The notes under the pieces: generated by a model
Database searches by the model: none
Told to the model about the DNA's origin: nothing
What the model saw: only the letters and a program-made list of their open reading frames with translations
Source of the DNA: Cudoniella acicularis
Lineage: Eukaryota > Ascomycota > Leotiomycetes > Helotiales > Helotiaceae
Length of the DNA: 24,540 nt
Assembly: GCA_013054445.1 (NCBI GenBank)
Contig: JAAMPI010000844.1
Location: 1 to 24,540 of the forward strand
Direction: 5' to 3'
Made by a program: the position numbers and the translations under genes
Part shown: piece by piece, positions 19,348-24,540 of the stretch
Numbering within the stretch: position 1 is the stretch's first letter
How the letters are laid out: each line of letters begins with the position of its first letter

Positions 19348-20192
19348 TCAGAATTTAATTGGAGTTGACCACCCATGGCGCTCCATCAATACCTTGACCC
19401 AATGCTCCTGCTTTAAAATCAACTGGTTAACCCATTCCTGTGGTATTCTATCCTATTCCTCTATCACGAACATGCGTATTTCGGCCTCTGTAGTGGGTTG
19501 TTTAAAGGCTTTTTTCTTCCCAAATCCCTCGACAAATAGTAGGGGGCTCCTATAGCCAAATCTAATTTCTCTCTACGCATTAATAGGTGTAGTATGGCCT
19601 CTGTGGAATTGATGCTGAATACAGGTTTCGTGGTATCATTCCCCCTTCTTTCGAGTAACCCTCCCCTCTACCGCCCTTCCCCTAACTAGGAACGTCACTT
19701 CGCCTGATCAGAGAACCTTAAGCTATTCGACAGTCTAGAATATAAGCGTAATAGCCCACAGGAGCCGACCTGTAACTTGTGCGGGTGTGAGGAAGGGCTT
19801 TTAGCAGGCTACGCAGCGAAAATAACCCCGCTACTTTAGCCTACGCTCTAAAGTCTTGACAGAGCATTGTAAATCGAGTTTATCGTGTAGGTGAGTATAG
19901 TTAAGGATTCGGTTATTCTAGGATTCGGAAGTATATTTAATAATCTCGTCGACCTGGTGATCTATTAGAAGAGATGGTCTGCTAGTGTGTGAAATGCGGG
20001 CGTGTTTCGGGGACTCGTACGAGAGGATATGGGTGATTGTTGATTTGCTCAACTCATAGCGAGCTATAAGAGCCTCAATCGGTATCTTTGCAAAGCTATA
20101 GAGTTAGCGTATCGCTTCCTTGTGCTTTATAGTAATTTGCTCACCTGGAAGGTGGTTAAATTCAAAAGGGGGGGGGGGTTTGCTGGTGGCAT
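19348..20192 (-). pseudogene. Tc1/mariner transposase, pseudogene with internal deletion
   Basis: ATG at 20192 (MPPANPPP) is followed by a G11/C11 run that breaks the frame. Recognisable pieces follow in order: a helix-turn-helix DNA-binding region (FAKIPIEALIARYELSKSTI), a linker with VDEIIKYTSES, a block matching the GYRRCIACRKPF region of the family, the first catalytic block (LKVL, stop, SGEVTF, where SDE is usual so the catalytic Asp is Gly), VTRKKGE, FGYRSPLLFVEGFGKKKAF, and the C-terminal QPTTEAE...IPQEWVNQLILKQEHWV...MERHGWSTP. The segment with the second and third catalytic acids is missing: KKKAF runs straight into KQPTTEAE. Several stops (some at former Trp codons) confirm it is dead. 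Confidence 0.85.
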
Positions 20193-20227
20193 TTTTAATA
20201 AATTAATGAAGGTTAGTGGGGTTGACT

Positions 20228-20260
20228 CGCTAAAAACCCAGACTTTTGTCAGAAGGCTCG
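20228..20260 (-). repeat. Right terminal inverted repeat of the mariner element
   Basis: Reverse complement of the left arm with one mismatch; it lies upstream of the transposase start on the minus strand, as expected for the 5' end of the element. Confidence 0.9.
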
Positions 20261-20412
20261 TTATCTTAACAGATATTACAATATAACAACTATTTTCTAA
20301 ACAAATATTTATATGTGCGAGAAATATATAACATCTACACAACAAAAACCCTAGCATCTAATTTAATACGCGTAAAAATGAAATAAAAACAATAGTCTTA
20401 GATTACAAGGGG

Positions 20413-20540
20413 TCATGCGCCAAAGTTCCAGGGTGCAAGTCCCCAGGCCCAGGCTTCAGCGATGATGCGCTAAAGCTCAGGGATGTTAACGCTGTGATTT
20501 AGCGAGCGAGCAGTGGCTTCAGCGAGGGGCGCCTTCATCG
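20413..20540 (+). repeat. Two diverged copies of a short repeat with TTCAGCGA words
   Basis: CATGCGCCAAAGTTCCAGGG (from about 20415) resembles GATGCGCTAAAGCTCAGGG (from about 20465), and each is followed by GGCTTCAGCGA at the end of its unit. TTCAGCGAGC also occurs left of the transposon near 19173. This looks like a worn tandem or dispersed repeat; the unit length is not constant and I cannot name it. Confidence 0.4.
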
Positions 20541-21179
20541 AATCGGTAGCAACCAACAAGTATATTGTTAACTTCCTTTTTCTTTAGGAATATGCATGGT
20601 TCCAAGTAAGTCTAATGAACATTCCTTGTGAGCACGCTGCTAAAGAAGCTTGCCCATTGTGTCGAAAGGCAGTCGAAGTCGGAAGTTCTACTTATTGCAG
20701 CATCTTAATTGATTGATTACATTCATGGATGTTTTTGAAGCCTCTAGAAGAAAGACTACATTTCTGTTTCTTACAACCCTCTCTATTCCTAATTTTCTAT
20801 TCTGGCCAGTTTCCAAGATAGCAGCCGCATAGATTAGCACTGGTGACATACTCAACCCCATTACCCTATAAAGCACCAAGTACCTAAAATCTAGATAATA
20901 AGGATTGTTTGCTTCTGGTTCCGAGTTAACTCCTCAAGGTTTCCCTCAACCTCAACCGTTACACTTCCCGATCTTCCTGTTCTATAAAATCTTTTGGTTC
21001 CACCGAAAAGATGCCGGGCCTTGAGAAAGTCGTTGAAATAGATGGGGATGAAGATTGATCGTTATTGTAGAGGAACGAACACGTTAGTCGTGCTCGTAAA
21101 TACTCGTACTGCATGAAGCAGCCCCGCCTTTCCGTCCTATAAGGCATGTAAATTTGTAATCGCCAACATCGCAGTATCT

Positions 21180-21450
21180 CGCGATAATAATCTTACAAAA
21201 CTATACTAAAACTATTTATTATTATTACTCTCTAAAATCCTTAACTAGTGACTTTTAAATATGTAACTTGAAACTTTCTTCTTGATGGCTTATAATAAAA
21301 AGACTTATAAATTACTTTATTATATAAATTAGCTATTTAATTTTATAAAATTTCTATATAAAGATTTAAAAAAGCGATATAAGTAGCTAAAAATAAAGTA
21401 TTATTTCTACTGTTTTATCCTGAGGAATAGTCTATATAGTATAATTTCTC
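21180..21450. other. AT-rich island, RIP-like
   Basis: A stretch of nearly pure A and T with abundant TA steps and no coding frame, comparable to those at 13560 and 18600. Interpreted as mutated repeat debris; no element is recognisable. Confidence 0.5.
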
Positions 21451-22299
21451 AATATGCGTATATAGGAATTGCTTTTGTAGAGAAGGAAACCTTCGAATGA
21501 ACATCTTGCTTTGCGGCCATGCAAGAAACCATGTTTTTGCACCTGTCCTTTCTAATGTGGAGTTTTGTTTGTCCTCTGAAAACCCTCAAAGGTCAATATA
21601 ATTACTCACCATTCTCCACACTCTCTTATTGTTTTGCAAAATTGCATTTCTCCCCTTCATGTCAAGCCGTGGAGGGTCTTCTTAAAAATAACGACTGATC
21701 AATTCGCCTTGCTCTTTTGCACACGAAAGGTGCTACAACTCCATCAAATTTTCATTGTGTTCCCGGCTGTTTGGTTTCTTTCCTTTATTGCTGACTATGT
21801 TTTGGTCGCCCTCAATGGTATATCCACTAGTGTTCAACGCTCAGTGTTCCAAAATTGTATAAAACTTCTCAAATGCCTCTGTTTCTGTGGGATATTGCAA
21901 GGAAGGCGGAGTATTCAATTTTACCTGGCCTATCATCTTATAATGATTTTCTAAGTACTGGCACTTCACAATCAGTAGGTGTTGAACACTTTTCAGCTTT
22001 TCTGGGCGCGGTTGCAATGCTGAGTGCTTGACGATCTAGGAGATAGCAGCAGAAGTTCAGGAGAGAAATTGCACAAAGGAGCAATATGCTCTAATTTTCT
22101 GGACACGCTAGTGACAACGCATGCACTGATTCAATATCAGTAAGATGCAACAAGACAGGTGGCCCTGCTTTATCGTTATCGCAGTTTGCAGGAACAATAA
22201 CATTACAGCAGGTAACTGAGGTATTCTCCTTCAACCTTCTCACCTCCCCACCCGAACATCTCTCCACGTATAAAGACGACAGCGAAGATAGCAGCCATC

Positions 22300-23077
22300 A
22301 TGGACTTCCAACAAATTTCCACTATTGGCATCTACCTCTTGTTCCTTCTAGTCATCCCCTTCTCCTTCCTGGTCCTCCTGATCCACAAACACAGTTCCGT
22401 CTCCCTCTCCTTGCTAAAATTGAGATGCGTCTCAACTGACCACCACAACAGTGAAATCTAGGAACATCAAGCCATACTTTCCACCCAGCCTCCATCGCCA
22501 AATCTACCTCTCTCTCCTGAACGTAAAACCCCCGGTCGAAGAAAGCGCTCTGGTCGCAGCATTCCTTCTCTACGCCGTTGAGATCTTCGATCGCGTCATT
22601 TGGATCCACACAGCTCTACCGGCATGCAAGACTCTCTGGGAACAATCAAGTATTGGCGAAGAGGAATTGTTGCAACTTGTGCGCGCAAACAAAGAGCTAG
22701 ACAAGCAATTGCTTGAAATTATCGAGGAGGTACGTTCTACATCTACCCTTTCCCTGGATTGGAAGCTGAAGCTGACCAACTAGGCCGAGGACTTCAGGCA
22801 TTTCTGGGGATTGACACTCTTTCGCACCGCAATGGAAATCTCGAATAACTTAAAATTGAGAGAGTCGCTGGCGAAGATTGAGGGAAAGAAGGACGAGGAG
22901 AAGGAGTGGTGGGAGGCACGGAGAAAGGCTATCCTGGACCAGCTCATGGTTGAGCTTGGGCCCGATGTCTTGCATGGGTCACCAGTCGAGTCACCCTCCA
23001 GCGCGAAGAAAGCCAAGGGAGCGAAGAAATCGAAGTTCTTTGGGAAGCTGAAGAAGTTGCGAAGCAAGGACGACTGA
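22300..23077 (+). CDS. sec66: Sec66/Sec71-like subunit of the ER Sec62/63 translocation complex
   Basis: Model: 22300-22393, 22452-22729, 22784-23077, 221 aa, close to the usual family length. Sec66 belongs to the Sec63 complex that helps post-translational import of proteins into the endoplasmic reticulum. The N-terminus has a short lumenal piece and one membrane segment (GIYLLFLLVIPFSFLVLLI, residues 10-28). Next come the family motif PYFPPSLHRQIYLSLL, helical text rich in Ala/Leu, the LDKQLLEIIEE block and, after the second intron, AEDFRHFWGLTLFRTAMEIS. The tail is Lys-rich (KKSKFFGKLKKLRSKDD). Intron 2 (22730-22783, GTACGT...CTAG with CTGAC branch) is clear and phase 0. Intron 1 (22394-22451) has a good CTGAC branch and CAG acceptor but an unusual GTTCCG donor; it is the only donor I found that keeps frame. 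Assignment is from family motifs; the exact exon-1 boundary is the weak point. Confidence 0.82.
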
Positions 23078-23553
23078 AGGCTTGCGGTTGAGTGGTTGGC
23101 TTTATTGGATTCTGAAACTTAGAAGTTGTGCGAATTACATATTGCGATGGAGGATTGACTCGATACGGAGTGGTAGTGTGAACCATTTACTTCAACGAAG
23201 ATGATTCAGACTGCCGCAATTCTATGGAAACGTGAGCAAATGTGTCAATACGTTGATGACCAAAACCACTTTTGATTTGTAGCTATGCTAAGGTCTTGTT
23301 CTTGGGTTTTGTCCGGAAGGAAAAATGATTATACTCGTATGAGTGATTGTAAACATGGCCATTGGCACTGTTGAATAGTAAAAGTGGTGTTGCAAACGTT
23401 TGCATGTTCCTGATATCTGAAGCCTGGAGAAGTCGTCGGACAAAACCCAGAAAAGGACGAAATGCCCTTTCAGCCTCAGGCACCAACAACTGGAGACCAC
23501 TAACTGCATCTTCAATCTTCAACAACACCATCAATTGATCATCACCACCAACC
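23078..23553. promoter_or_regulatory. 3' flank of the Sec66-like gene and 5' flank of the next gene
   Basis: These 476 bases separate two genes on the same strand, so terminator and promoter functions must both lie here. I see no distinctive element and no credible frame. Confidence 0.4.
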
Positions 23554-24540
23554 ATGCGTCCCCGTCTCCCAATCCGAAGAATACTCCTCCTCCGCCCTTT
23601 TCGACCTCCCAATGCTCTCTCCCCGCGTTTCTTCGCCCTCAACAGCGCTTCTCGCACCCGTCCAAACCTCCCTTACCTCTCCTCGCCCACCCACTACCGC
23701 CCCCGAGCACGCTTCCTCACCACCGAGACAAAAGCATGGCTGAAGGATGAGATTAGGAAAAGTGTCAAATACACGGCATACATTTGGACCTTCGTTGGGC
23801 TCGCCTTCGTGGTAGCCTACGGCGTGAATTTCGAATGGATGGCGCGGAGGTACCACCCAGCTCCCGAATGGTCATGGATTACTCGACATAATTACCAGAT
23901 AGCGAAGTACGCAGAGGATGATGAGTATAAGGACTTGATATTTGTGGACTGGGCTCTGACGGGGTCAATGTATAAGCTTATTCTTGAGAGGCTTGAGGAT
24001 CCCAATATTGATGGGGCGGGGCTGATAGAGCAGGGCGATGGAGGAATCCTGGTTGAAGGCATTGGGAAGACGGGATACGATATTACCAACAAGTCCGAGC
24101 CATGGAGGAGGGGATATTACGAAGCATTGATGGGAGCAGCGAGGGCGGCAGAACGTCTAGATGATATGGTGCTGGATACTACGAGGGGAATCGTCTTCCC
24201 CAAAAATGTCGTGATCGGCCCCTCGAATCCAAACCCAAAACCAAGACGAGTAGGATCTGCTTCAGCTCCCAAAGAGGAAGATTGCAAGACGAGATTTTAC
24301 GACGCTCCAGAAACATTCTACATGCGAATTCTAACCACATCAGGCTTCAACGAAAAGCAACGGGTGGACGCAGCACTCGCATATGGAGCCTGGCTGGATT
24401 TTAAAGGGATACCAGACACAGCACTCGAAATGTACAAATGGGCCCTTGATATCGCAACATCTTCTTCTCCATCTACAGAAAAACCACCCATTGATCCCAA
24501 GACTTATATCCTCAACCCACCGCCCCACCACCAACGCAGC
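23554..24540 (+). CDS. Probable mitochondrial single-pass membrane protein, 5' part only
   Basis: The frame opens at ATG 23554 (context ACCATGC) and runs 329 codons to the last base without a stop. Residues 1-57 are rich in Arg, Pro and Ser and lack acidic residues until ETKAWLKDE, as in a mitochondrial targeting sequence. Residues about 73-93 (YTAYIWTFVGLAFVVAYGVNF) form one membrane segment. The rest is soluble; the stretch RVDAALAYGAWLDFKGIPDTALEMYKWALDIA (split here only by eye: AALAYGAWLDF, then DTALEMYKWALDIA) looks like a tetratricopeptide-type helix pair. I recognise it as a conserved mould protein but cannot give it a tested function. The window cuts it within the TPR-like part. Confidence 0.8.
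   Translation, partial: MRPRLPIRRILLLRPFRPPNALSPRFFALNSASRTRPNLPYLSSPTHYRPRARFLTTETKAWLKDEIRKSVKYTAYIWTFVGLAFVVAYGVNFEWMARRYHPAPEWSWITRHNYQIAKYAEDDEYKDLIFVDWALTGSMYKLILERLEDPNIDGAGLIEQGDGGILVEGIGKTGYDITNKSEPWRRGYYEALMGAARAAERLDDMVLDTTRGIVFPKNVVIGPSNPNPKPRRVGSASAPKEEDCKTRFYDAPETFYMRILTTSGFNEKQRVDAALAYGAWLDFKGIPDTALEMYKWALDIATSSSPSTEKPPIDPKTYILNPPPHHQRS

Larger units (their letters stand above)
19279..20260 (-). mobile_element. Degenerate, internally deleted Tc1/mariner transposon
   Basis: The element is 982 bp and bounded by 33-bp terminal inverted repeats, 19279-19311 and 20228-20260, identical except for one base and sharing the core CTGACAAAAGTCTGGGTTTT. TTA flanks both ends (19276-19278, 20261-20263), which contains the TA target site expected of the superfamily. 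If the true end is one base further out, the flanks are TT and TA, meaning one has mutated. The interior carries transposase remnants on the minus strand. Confidence 0.88.
20264..22299. other. Gene-poor spacer right of the transposon
   Basis: I see no supportable gene in these 2 kb. Bases 20413-20540 hold repeated words listed separately. An AT-rich island spans about 21180-21450. Frames at 20688-20879, 20959-21147 (minus) and 21634-21954 (plus) show no family resemblance. The last 100 bases are the 5' flank of the Sec66-like gene and include TATAAA at 22269-22274, too close to the ATG to be relied on as a TATA box. Confidence 0.55.

Noticed and set aside
20405..20450. A GGGTGCAAGTCCC stretch resembling a tRNA T-arm
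   Set aside because: No acceptor stem, D-arm or anticodon arm can be placed around it.
21634..21954. 106-codon plus-strand frame
   Set aside because: Phe/Leu/Cys-rich by composition, no domain, no orthologous-looking motif.

Overview
The window reads as nuclear DNA of a filamentous ascomycete (Pezizomycotina; a narrower placement would be a guess). The reasons are short GT-AG introns of about 47-58 nt, families largely confined to moulds (HET domain, fungal C2H2/STAND-associated proteins, DUF7580-type proteins, sedolisins), long gene-poor spacers with very AT-rich islands, and a decayed Tc1/mariner element. No bacterial-style operons, rRNA, tRNA or CRISPR array were seen.

Left part (1-7454), non-self-recognition style genes: the 3' end of an ankyrin-repeat protein with a ZZ-like zinc finger (1-876); a three-exon minus-strand C2H2 zinc-finger protein with a long Ala/Lys/Glu helical tail (4974-1940) whose C-terminal domain appears to have been lost by an internal deletion; and a divergent two-exon gene for a DUF7580-like protein with a hydrophobic N-terminus and a degenerate kinase-like C-terminus (5354-7454). 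The last two share a 379-bp intergenic promoter region.

Middle part (7455-14214), gene-poor: a 25-bp perfect inverted repeat (8309/8627), a sedolisin (S53 serine-carboxyl peptidase) pseudogene (9021-11425) that keeps its signal peptide, six recognisable introns and the catalytic residues but carries about seven frameshifts or stops, and an AT-rich island at 13560-13870.

Right-middle part (14215-18342): an intact 816-codon HET-domain gene, a possible minus-strand remnant of a fungal rhodopsin-like membrane protein, and an unrecognised 257-aa protein gene. Then come AT-rich DNA, a 45-bp degenerate minisatellite, a CTTT microsatellite and a 982-bp Tc1/mariner element (19279-20260) with 33-bp terminal inverted repeats and an internally deleted, stop-ridden transposase.

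Right end (22300-24540), housekeeping: a three-exon Sec66/Sec71-like subunit of the ER post-translational translocon, and the 5' part of a gene for a probable mitochondrial single-pass membrane protein that runs off the window. The layout suggests a conserved chromosomal core starting near 22.3 kb beside a fast-evolving, repeat-rich accessory tract rich in allorecognition-type genes. No entirely new system was proven. The most informative observations are the domain-excising deletion in the C2H2 gene, the recently decayed protease and the internally deleted mariner copy.
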